The notes under the pieces: model-generated
Database searches by the model: none
Told to the model about the DNA's origin: nothing
What the model saw: only the letters and a program-made list of their open reading frames with translations
Shown here: one piece after another, positions 53,038 through 62,290 of the stretch
How the letters are laid out: every line of letters starts with the position of its first letter
Numbering within the stretch: the first letter of the stretch is position 1
Position numbers and translations under genes: made by a program
Origin: Closterium sp. Naga37s-1
Taxonomy: Eukaryota > Streptophyta > Zygnematophyceae > Desmidiales > Closteriaceae
DNA length: 64,000 nucleotides
NCBI GenBank assembly: GCA_947471745.1
Contig: CANJKZ010001148.1
Location: 755,001-819,000, forward strand
Reading direction: 5' to 3'

Positions 53038-56000
53038 CATGCTACCACACCCTTTTTCCCAACCTCAGATGGATCCATCCATGCACATGCACCCCCACAT
53101 GCACATGCAGCAACAGCATCAGCATGAACACATGCAAGCAGCAGCAGCAGCCGCGCAGATGCAGGCGCAGGGCTCGCACATGCCCCCCCCGCAGGCGCAC
53201 ATGGGCGCCCCGCAGCCCCACATGTTCCCCCCGCAGGCGCACATGGGCGCTCCTAACGCGCACATGGCCCCCCCAGGGCACATGCCCTCCGCGCAGGCGC
53301 TCATTCCCCCTCCAGGGCACATAGGCGCACCGGGGCACATGACCCCAGGAGGAGACGTTGTAGGGATGACCGTAACAGAAGGCATTCCCATGACCATGCA
53401 TCCCATGCACCATCCCATGCACCATACCATGCCCCATGGCATGCCACATGGCATGCCCAATGCCATGCCACATGCCATGCCGCACGCCATGCCTCCAGGC
53501 TCTGTCCTTCCCTCCCAACTCAACCAGCAAATATCAGTCCTTCATCCCACGCCCGTCCACCTCTCCCCCACATCAATGGCCATGGTTTCCTCGGCGAAAT
53601 CCGAAGGCGCGATCTCAGCCGTCCCTTCGCTCGACCAGCCGCTGGTGCTCAGCCGAGCCTCAGCCTTGGCGGCGCTCGGAGCTGACCCCGAGGCTTGGAG
53701 CCGCATGTCGGCGGTTCGGCGGCGGGTGGCGGTGACAGGGCAGGTGAAGAAGGAGATTTGCGAGCTGAAACTGCAGCTGGGGGACGTGTCTCAAGATGAG
53801 ATGGTGGAGCAGGTGAGATGAGGGGAGGGTGGGGCAAGTGATATGGGGAGCAGGTGAGATGAGGGGAGGGTGGGGCAAGTGATATGGGGAGCAGGTGAGA
53901 AGGGGAGGGTGGGGCAAGTGATATGGGGAGCAGGTGAGATGAGGGGAGGGTGGGGCAAGTGATATGGGGAGCAGGTGAGATGAGGGGAGGGTGGGGCAAG
54001 TGATATGGGGAGCAGGTGAGAAGGGGAGGGTGGGGCAAGTGATATGGGGAGCAGGTGAGATGAGGGGCGGGTGGGGCAAGTGATATGGGGAGCAGGTGAG
54101 AAGGGGAGGGTGGGGCAAGTGATATGGGGAGCAGGTGAGATGAGGGGAGGGTGGGGCAAGTGATATGGGGAGCAGGTGAGATGAGGGGAGGGCGGGGCAA
54201 GTGATATGGGGAGCAGGTGAGATGAGGGGAGGGTGGGGCAAGTGATATGGGGAGCAGGTGAGATGAGGGGAGGGTGGGGCAAGTGATATGGGGAGCAGGT
54301 GAGAAGGGGAGGGTGGGGCAAGTGATATGGGGAGCAGGTGAGAAGAGGGGAGGGTGGGGCAAGTGATATGGGGAGCAGGTGAGAAGGGGAGGCACTGCGT
54401 GGCATGGAATTGGAATGTGGCGGTGACAGGGCAGGTGAAGAAGGAGATTTGTGAGCTGAAGGTGCAGTTGGGGGACGTGTCTCAAGACGAGATGGTGGAG
54501 CAGGTGAGATGAGGGGAGGGGAGGGTAGGTGAGATGAGGGGAGGGTGGGTGGGGTGAGACGAGGGAAGGCAGATGCACTGCATGGGGTATGGGGATTGGA
54601 ATGTGGCGGTTACAGGGCAGGTGATTTGCTAGCTGAAGCTGCAGCTGCAACTGGGGGACGTGTCTCAAGATGAGATGGTGGAGCAGGTGAGCAACGGTAG
54701 TGGATTGACTCAACAGATGCTTATGTGTGGAGTGTGAATGAAGAGAGATGCGAGCTGAAGCTGCAGCTGGGGGACGTGTCTCAAGACGAGATGGTAGAGC
54801 AGGTGAGCATGGGTTGTGTTGTAACTCGGAACAAAATCCGTTCGTGTAGAGTGGGAGTACAGATAAATGCGAGCTGAAACTGCAGCTGGGGGATGTGTCT
54901 CAAGACGAGATGGTGGAGCAGGTGAGATGAGTTTTGGTGAGCAAGCAACCATTCTAAATCAGTTCCATGAACAACAATGCTGCTGCCCTGTAAAAATGAG
55001 ATACCCAAGTGGTGTTCACTAGTAGGCAATCTGCCAGATGAGGTGGTCTCCCATCTCTCTTCTCCGTCACACCCCCTCCCAATCCCCTTGTTCCCCTGTA
55101 TCTGCACCAAGCAGGTGTACAGGCGGTATGGAGTGAGGCTGAGTCGCACAACGGTCTCCAAGATTCTCAAGGACGCGCCCAGGTGGCTCAGAGTGTCCCT
55201 TGCTGCCCCTGTGTCCTACCATCCCCCTTGCCGCTTCCAACTCCCCGTTCCCCCATCGTCACCTTGAAACATATCCCAGGTGTACAGGCGGTATGGCGTG
55301 AGGCTCAGCCGCACAACGGTCTCCAAGATTCTCAAGGACGCACCCAGGTGGCTCAGAGTGTCGGGCGCAGCAGCCAAGCAGAAGCGGTGCCGCATGGCCA
55401 AGTTCCCCCAGATGGAGGCTGCACTGGCGCATTGGTACCGACAGGTGGGTCTCTAATGGGGGAGGGGAGGGAGGGGGATGGGGGGAAGAGGGAGGAGGGT
55501 GGGGGAAGAAGGGGTTGTATCTTTCAGTGGCTCATAGTGAGGTTTGACCAGAAGCGGTGCTGCATGGCCAAGTTTCCCTCAGATGGAGGCTGCTTTGGTC
55601 CACTGGTACCGACAGGTGGGTGCTGTTGGTGCAACAGATATGTAGTGAGGGTACGTGGCATCTCACTCTCACATACACGCCTCTCGTTCTGGCCCTGTCT
55701 CCTCATGCGTGATTATCCACTCCCACCCGCCTTGTTCTTTCTGCAACAGGTGAGTTCAATGCACGCCAATATCAGCGATGCCATGATAGTGGACAAGGCC
55801 AAGCAGCTGTCGGTGGAGCTGATAGTAGTGTCTTGCCTTTCCCCATCCTGCGTCTCCCCATCCTGCCTCTCCCCCTCCACCCACTGCACCTCTCCTGTTT
55901 CCCTCCAGGTGAGCTCCATCCACACCAACATCAGCGATGCCATGATAGTGGTGGACAAGGCACGGCAGCTGCTAGTGGAGCTGACAGTGTATTTCCTTGT

Positions 56001-56679
56001 CTCTTTCCTCCCTCTCCCCCCCACCCACCGCACCGCCTCTAGGTGAGTTCAATGCACGCCAACACCAGCGATGCCATGATAGTGGACAAGGCCAGGCAGC
56101 TGTCCGTGGAGCTGATGATGTATCTTGTATTCACTTGAACCCCCCTTTCCCCCTCTCTCCCCTCCTTCCATCTCCAGGTGAGTTCAATGCACGCCAACAC
56201 CAGCGATGCCATGATAGTGGACAAGGCCAGGCAGCTGTCCGTGGAGCTGATGATGTATCTTGTATTCACTTGAAGCCCCCTTTCCCCCTCTCTCCCCTCC
56301 TTCCATCTCCAGGTGAGTTCAATGCACGCCAACACCAGCGATGCCATGATAGTGGACAAGGCCAGGCAGCTCTCGGTGGAGCTGATGGTGTCTCTTGCAT
56401 TCCCTTGAACCCCTCTTTCTCCCCCCTCGCCCCACCTCCTTCAGGTGAGTTCAATGCACGCCAACATCAGTGATGCCATGATAGTGGACAAGGCCAGGCA
56501 GCTCTCGGTGGAGCTGAGCATCCTGCCGGACGAGTTCAAGGTGTCGGACGGCTGGCTCTACCGCTTCAAGCGCCGCCACGAGCTGCCCACTGCGCGCAAG
56601 CGAGGTATGCTGAGATGTTCCTCCCTCTCTACCGTACCTCTATCTTCTCCCACCCCCCCCCACAAAATCAGTGTCAGAT

Positions 56680-56713
<34 letters not shown>

Positions 56714-57507
56714 CAATGATGCAGTGGACTTTTTCCCTATATTTTGTCTCACTAACCACCCCTTCCCGCTGCTGCCCTTCCCTCTTTCTCGCTTGTTTCT
56801 CTTCTTTTCCCTGATCCCTTCTCCTCTGCCCACACGGTTCAGCCCTCCCTGGGATAAAGCCTGAAGACCAGATGGGGGAGCACGGGGGGGCACTCCCCTC
56901 TTCCCAGCAAGACTCACCAACCGGAGGGCTGCACAGCAGCATGGGTCCGTACGGTACCATGCTACCCTATGGCGACCCATCCCACATGCACTCAGCAGCC
57001 ATGGGAGGAGCAGCAGGAGGAAGCAGCAGTCAGCACCCCATGCTCCCGCACCAGCATCACATGATCCCACATGACCCATCTGCCATGGGTGCTGCTGCTG
57101 GCTCGGCTGCAGGGGCTGCTGGAGCTGGTATGGGAGGGTCCCTTGGCATGCCAGGTATGGCAGGAGGTTCGCTACAGGGATTGCAAGGCAGCCGCGGAAT
57201 GGGGTCTGGTGCTGGAGGGCTGGATGCTGGGGAGGGGATGGAGGATGTGATGGAAGGGAGTGACTCATATGGGGAGTCGGAGGAGGAGGAAGATGAAGGG
57301 ATGGAGGGAGGCAGTGGGGGGGAGAGTGGGTTTGGGATGGGTGCTGGCAGATGGTCGGCTGGAGGGAGTGGGATGGGGAAGAGGATGCAGATGGCTATGG
57401 CATCGGCAATGAGTGGGCTGAGTCCGGTTGATATGGAGAGGTACTCTCAAGTGAAGTCCCTGTTTGCTGGAGCTTTGAAGAAACTAGAATCGTACCCTCG
57501 GCTGTGA
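50957..57507 (+). CDS. CENP-B-type HTH DNA-binding protein
   Basis: Proposed exons: 50957-50972, 51372-53812, 55280-55444, 56445-56604, 56843-57507, giving 1148 residues. The first intron has a GC donor (CAG|GCGAGT), which is needed to keep frame. Residues about 792-850 form a psq-like helix-turn-helix (KKEICELKLQLGDVS, then LSRTTVSKILKD). Residues about 857-925 form the CENP-B/Tc5 helix-turn-helix (FPQMEAALAHWYRQ, then DGWLYRFKRRHEL). The 790-residue N terminus is low complexity: acidic, Pro/Ala/Gln-rich, a Gly-His repeat (about 486-510), poly-Gln (about 537-562) and Met/His-rich blocks (about 600-716). The C terminus is Gly/Met-rich with an acidic patch. No DDE transposase domain is present, so it is likely a domesticated nuclear DNA-binding protein; target unknown. 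Confidence 0.8.
53806..54395. repeat. Intronic minisatellite built on an exon-intron junction
   Basis: Units of about 38-41 bp, each containing GAGCAGGTGAG and GGGGCAAGTGATATGG; GAGCAGGTGAG occurs 15 times counted by eye. The unit begins with the last six coding bases of exon 2 plus its GTGAG donor, so the functional donor at 53812/53813 is the first member of the array. Long minus-strand frames here are artefacts. Confidence 0.95.
54420..54930 (+). repeat. Four truncated copies of the exon 2 end
   Basis: Copies of the last 60-85 bases of exon 2 (ending GATGGT.GAGCAG|GTGAG) lie at about 54420-54503, 54607-54686, 54745-54803 and 54866-54923. Each keeps its donor. The first begins GTGACAGGGCAGGTGAAG like the true exon; later ones are shorter. 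All lie inside the intron between exons 2 and 3. Confidence 0.88.
55115..55198 (+). repeat. Shortened extra copy of exon 3
   Basis: It starts after AAGCAG as GTGTACAGGCGGTATGG and matches 55280-55363 with few changes up to AGAGTGTC, then diverges into intron-like DNA. It lacks the second half of the exon. Confidence 0.88.
55536..55615 (+). repeat. Extra copy of the exon 3 end
   Basis: It matches the last 70 bases of exon 3 (CAGAAGCGGTGC...CACTGGTACCGACAG|GTGGGT), including the donor, with one inserted base. It lies just downstream of the true exon 3. Confidence 0.85.
55750..56400 (+). repeat. Five extra tandem copies of the exon 4 start
   Basis: Copies start at 55750, 55909, 56043, 56178 and 56313; the complete exon 4 starts at 56445. 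Spacing is 159, 134, 135, 135 and 132 bp. Each is preceded by a pyrimidine tract and AG and begins GTGAG (GTGAGTTCAATGCACGCC in most). Each encodes a version of VSSMHANISDAMIVDKARQ, then diverges near GAGCTGATG without a good donor. Copies 3 to 5 are nearly identical to one another, indicating recent expansion. Confidence 0.95.
56682..56713. repeat. Poly-T run in the last intron
   Basis: 32 consecutive Ts, about 130 bases upstream of the last acceptor. Confidence 0.95.
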
Positions 57508-57767
57508 AGGCTGATTTGTATAAGGCAATGAGAATGGTTGAAGGGTATACCGGTAGATAGTATTTTGTGGAACCTGATTTGTCCTTCAGAGAGTTCACTT
57601 CACAACAATTGCTGCCTAATACATTGTAACCAGCTAAATCTAAGAGACTGAACTATCACAAGCAAAGGTTCTCACCACTTCCAGTCTGGACAGGATGAGA
57701 GTTCAAGAAAGTTCCACAGCAGGGAATGTTGGCCCTTCTACAACACCACAGCAGCTGCCAAATCATA
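57508..57767. other. Shared 3' flank of two convergent genes
   Basis: 260 bases between the stop codons of the CENP-B-like gene and the LRR gene. No repeats are seen; presumably both 3' untranslated regions lie here. Confidence 0.5.
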
Positions 57768-59529
57768 TTAACGATTGACCAGCGACCTCCTGAGTAACGT
57801 CCCTGCTGCATTGCACCCCTTAGACTTAACGTCCAGCCTTTCTCCAACATCGCTAAGTGCCTTCAGCCCATGCTGAGTGACATTCAGACACGACCGAATC
57901 CAAAGACTCTTCAGTCCTTCGGCATTAACTGCCAGATGCTTCAGTACATTGTCAGTCACCTTTGTGTTGCTGAGGTCAAGCAGCTCTAGCTGACGTATCA
58001 CTCCGCTGGCCACATTCAGGAGCCAAGCTCCTGTAACATTTGACGATGACTCCAGCTTGACATGCTTCAGAGGTAATTCAGTGAGATGAAGTAGCCCAGC
58101 GTCCGAAAGCTTCGTCAGGTGCCCAGCTTCCAGTTTCTCCAATCGTTTACAGCTGCTGAGGTGCATGAAGGCAGCATTTGTCAAACCTTCACATGAAGTA
58201 ACATCGAGGGTTTTGAGACTTCCAGAGAGATGTTTACTCAGGACCCTCATTCCTGCCTCTTTGATGTCGGTGGAGGATAGTACAAAATGCTCCAGCTTGT
58301 GGAGGCCAGGGAGCATTTTGGAGAGTGTGCTGCTGTTGATGTTTGTGCAGCTGCTCAGCTCCAGCGAGGTGAGGCTCGAGAGTCTACCAATAGACTGGCC
58401 ACCCTCGTAAGTGATCATCTGCCCGGAAATGGATAGACTGGAGAGAGCAGGGAGACGGCCAGCGCAATATAGCGTTGATCCGGTGAAAACAGCTTGTAGT
58501 GGAAAAGGAATAGCCGAGGACGACGGGAGACGAGAACCTGAGAGGCTGCCAGTAATGTTGATGGAGGTGAAGGAAGAAAGCCTTTCAGAGTGAGCCAAAG
58601 GGATGGCGATGAGCACTTCCTTCACATTATCGTCATTAATCCCAGGTTTGAAGTAGATGGTTGAGAGGCCGGATTGCTCATCATGAATAGTGGCGTGCTC
58701 GTCAACTGTTGCTCGAGCTTGTGAGATTATCATTGGGGTTGCACGAAAACTCTCCAAAGGGCTGGCAGAGGTGCTTGGAGCACTTGGGGAAACAACTTCC
58801 TGCAAAAAAAAGAGAAAAAACTGTGAGCGAAAGTTTTCCATAATGAAAAAACCAAGTAATTAAGCGGGCTGATCTTACCTGTTGCTGGCCGTGCGGTGAA
58901 ACTTCTTCTCTTCTCCGTTTTAATGTCTGGCCTGCCTTCTCTTGGCCTTGGAAAATCTCATCGTTCAAAGACGTTTTCACCTTCTCCACCACAACATGCA
59001 CGAACTGCTGAAATGCCTGAAGCTCGGGGTCATTCTGTCCATTCTGGTTATTCTCGTCGGATTTCATATCCGACAATCGGCTCGTAGAAACGTTATTTCC
59101 ATGGTTCACAGATGCAAGCTCAGCCTTCAACTGCCGTATTTGATCTTCATGATGCTTCAGTTGCTCCTGTGTTCTCGACTTTTCCCCTTCCAGCATCTTT
59201 ACCCGCGCTCGAGTTTCCTCTAACTCCTTTTCCATATTATCCAACCGATTCAGAAATGATCCCGACCCGCCAGCTTCCTGGCGCATACTCTGCTCAGGAA
59301 CGTCAAACCTTGACGGTATCTTCGTTGGTAACTTGCTGGCGGCCTGAGCACGAGTTCTGTGGCTGGGAGCCACTCCACACTGGCTTCCATCATTTTCAGC
59401 AACGACGACTTCCTTTGTAATACCTGTCCGCTTGCGCAAACTGGTTGTTGACTTAGTGGGTGACGGTTCGTCAGGCACATTGACGCCCGAATCCGCGAGC
59501 GCCTTCCTTGCTCGGGCCTTAGGAGGCAT
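57768..59529 (-). CDS. Coiled-coil and leucine-rich-repeat protein
   Basis: Two exons, 59529-58879 and 58799-57768, give 560 residues. The intron is 79 bases with GTAAG and TTTTGCAG borders, phase 0. The start at MPPKARARKAL is preferred over the Met nine codons upstream (59556). The N-terminal half is basic and Ser/Thr-rich with a coiled coil at about 92-140 and a KRRRE patch near 208, possibly a nuclear signal. The second half (about 300-545) holds seven or eight leucine-rich repeats of the RNI/AMN1 kind (LTSLELSSCTNIN, LKTLDVTSCEGL, LELLDLSNTKVT). No F-box is seen. Such repeats bind proteins; the partner and role are unknown. No internal defects were noticed. Confidence 0.8.
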
Positions 59530-60837
59530 GATTTCCGCGATAAGAAGTATATCCAAATTCTTAGAAAGTCAAGAAGTGACGAGAACAGCTAGGTTGGACT
59601 GCATTGGCGGAATCTGCAGTAAATGACTTCAAAATTAGGATCAGAAAAGTAAACTCGAACTGTGACTGCATGAAAAACAGAACCTGCTCTTCAAGGAGGA
59701 ATGTTGCCAATGTGAACTTGCAATATCCAGCACACGGGAAACCGTAGTCTGAGAGATTAGGAACCGTCTGAATTTAGATCGTGCATTGAGACTGCGCAGT
59801 AGGGAGGGATGGAATGGAGCTGTGATCAAACGACAGACCTTATTTATGATAGGTGTGTTATTGGACAACACCCCCTGTTTGCCTCAAGTTGATGCTCTGC
59901 TCTGCATTTGGGTCGTCTCATCGGTCAACTGTTTCGCACAGGCCTCTAATGTGCATTCGCAAACTCCCTCCTGTTTCGCAAAGGCCTGATTCAAAATTGG
60001 GAGGGAAGTGAGGGGTCTTCCTCCCTGACATCCCGCTCTTCAGCCCTTTTGCTGTGGAACTCAGCTTTAAAGCTGCGGTCTAAATTCTAAAATGGAATTT
60101 CTGGGGGCAATCTTAGTGCACACCCTTTGGCGCAAGATGATTCGAGAGCGAAGTCCCCTTCCCCCCCAAACACCAGTGCGAAGAATTCAAACATCGATGG
60201 CGATGGCAAACAATATCGTGAGCAGGTTTCCTTGGGGGAACCAATGCGCAAAACCGCGGAAATTCCTGGCGGAAAAGGAAACGTATGCACTGGCAAGCAC
60301 AACATCCCAACAACCTAGCAGTATTAGCAACGTAAAGCCGACCCGTCTCACAACTGGGATAGGAACGCGACTTCAACTACAACGGGCAATTACTAGAATC
60401 AGTAGTAAAAATCGAACGGCCAAGAGGCGCGCATCTACGTCAGATCAGAGCCATCACGCGGGCCTTTGCACGATATACACCTTCCCACGGGAACTAGCAA
60501 CTACATTCGCAGGTTAGGAGCCACAAACGACGGAGCCTCGCCGCATCATCGCCTGCTTCTTGCGTCGCCCTCGTCACAGCGTCCTCGCCAGGTCGCGAAG
60601 CGAGGCATCCGCTCAAACGCGGCCGCGACAGTCTACTCGCCACAAGTGCGGGGCTCGCTCGCCGCCATCGTTGCATCATCCTCACTGAGGATTTTGTCGC
60701 ATCCACGGATAATTGGCATATCCGCGCCGCTTCGCGCCCTGACCGTGTCGCCTCGCCTCATCATCTCCCCCCTGACTCCTCGCCGCCCCTCGCCGTCTCG
60801 CCTTCCTCCGTCCCGCCTCGCCACCCTCATCCCTTGC
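59530..60837. other. Intergenic DNA upstream of the LRR gene
   Basis: No convincing gene. The first few hundred bases probably hold the promoter of the minus-strand LRR gene. A 141-codon plus-strand frame at 60092-60517 has no recognised motif and is not called. Confidence 0.5.
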
Positions 60838-61255
60838 CCCCCAGGTCGCACCTTCCTTCTTTCCCAGGTCGCATGTCCCTTCCCCCCCAGGTCGCACCTC
60901 CCTTCCCCCCAAGGTCGCACCTCCCTTCCCCCCCAGGTCGCACCTCCCTTCCCCCCCAGGTCGCACCTCCCTTCCCCCCCAGGTCGCACCTCCCTTCCCC
61001 CCCAGGTCGCACCTCCCTTCCCCACCAGGTCGCACCTCCCTTCCCCCCCAGGTCGCACCTCCCTTCCCCCCCAGGTCGCACCTCCCTTCCCCCCCCAGGT
61101 CGCACCTCCCTTCCCCCCAGGTCGCACCTCCCTTCCCCCCCAGGTCGCACCTCCCTTCCCCCCAAGGTCGCACCTCCCTTCCCCCCCAGGTCGCCCCTCC
61201 CTTCCCCCCCAGGTCGCACATCCCTTCCCCTCCAGGTCGCACCTCCCTTCCCCTC
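60838..61255. repeat. Minisatellite of 23 bp, about 18 units
   Basis: The unit is close to CCCCCAGGTCGCACCTCCCTTCC; AGGTCGC occurs 18 times by eye, with 22-24 bp spacing. Each unit reads as a pyrimidine tract plus CAG|GT, like a splice acceptor. Frames through it on both strands are artefacts. Confidence 0.95.
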
Positions 61256-62290
61256 TTTCTACCTCCTCCCTTCCCTCTCCCCCTTCTTTCCCTCATGTCC
61301 CCTCCTCCTTCCCCCCATTTCCCCCCTCCAACCCCTCATTACCATCCCTCCTTCCCCTCGTTTCACCCTTTTCTTCCGCAGTTCCCCACTACTTTCTCTC
61401 CTGGTTTCCCCCCTACGCCCTTCCGCCACCCGCGCCTGCAGCCGCGTGACCGACACGGAACCGGCAGCTGCGCGTTTGACGAGGTGCCGGGATGCGCACA
61501 TTCACATGCCAGCGCCTTTCAGCATCCCTCCCAACCTCTTCCTCTCCTCCCATTCCTCTCTGTCCTCCAATAGTGGTGAGTGCGCTCGTGGTGAGTGAGG
61601 TGGCATGAGTCCCGTCGCAGCAATGTGTGTGCGAGAGGCATAGTCGTGGCGGGTGCGGGTAGTGGGAGGGAAGTGCATCTAGAACTCACCTGCGCTCACA
61701 CGCACCCGTGAATCCTTATTCGTCCCTCCAATCCCCTTCTCCTCTGCCCATTCCTTACCCATCGGACTTGCACATCTAACTCATGCCCCCCCAACTCTCT
61801 CCCTCACTCCCCCTTCCTTTTCCCCATCTTTCTCCCTCCTCTTGCCCTCCTTTTCCTCCCTTTATCTGTTTCCCCTCTGTCTGCCTTCACTCCCCCTTCA
61901 CCCCCCATCCTCTGCCCTTCCTTTCCCCCTTCTTTCCCCCTCTTTCCCCACTCCTTTCCCCTTGCTGCAGCTATCGGAGCTGCGGAGCTGCCTTCCTTTA
62001 GGGCATGGGCGGGGATGCAGGCAGGAGTGGCCTCTCCACTCGCCCTGCCTCCACACGCACTGCACAGCCTCTCCTCCTTCCTACCTGTTTGGGCTTGAGT
62101 TGACTTCAGCAAGACAAGGCATAGCATGAGTCTCACCACTCAGCAGGAGCTACATCAGCCAACATGTGAGCGGAGGCGACAAGAGGAGCAGTGGAAGGCT
62201 GTTTTGTACCTCAGAGCAATGTTCTTCACACTCTTCAGTGTTGCAACAGAGGGAGACCATTACAAATACCCACACACAGACCAATGCCAT
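61256..62290. other. Pyrimidine-rich intergenic DNA
   Basis: Long C/T-rich stretches (61256-61430 and 61770-61970), with a more mixed part between. GTGAGT and GTGAGTGAG occur at 61573-61600. No frame with recognisable protein was found. Confidence 0.45.

Noticed and set aside
52083-53078. Minus-strand frames opposite exon 2 of the CENP-B-like gene
   Set aside because: They are antisense shadows of triplet repeats (poly-Gln, Ala-Pro and Gly-His coding) and show no independent features.
53649-54713. Minus-strand frames of 204-354 codons with repeated HLTCSPYHLP
   Set aside because: They arise from the 38-41 bp minisatellite in the intron of the plus-strand gene; no conserved protein is visible.
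60466-61598. Plus-strand frames of 327 and 254 codons and minus-strand Gly-rich frames
   Set aside because: They run through the 23-bp minisatellite in several frames; no motif and no codon bias.
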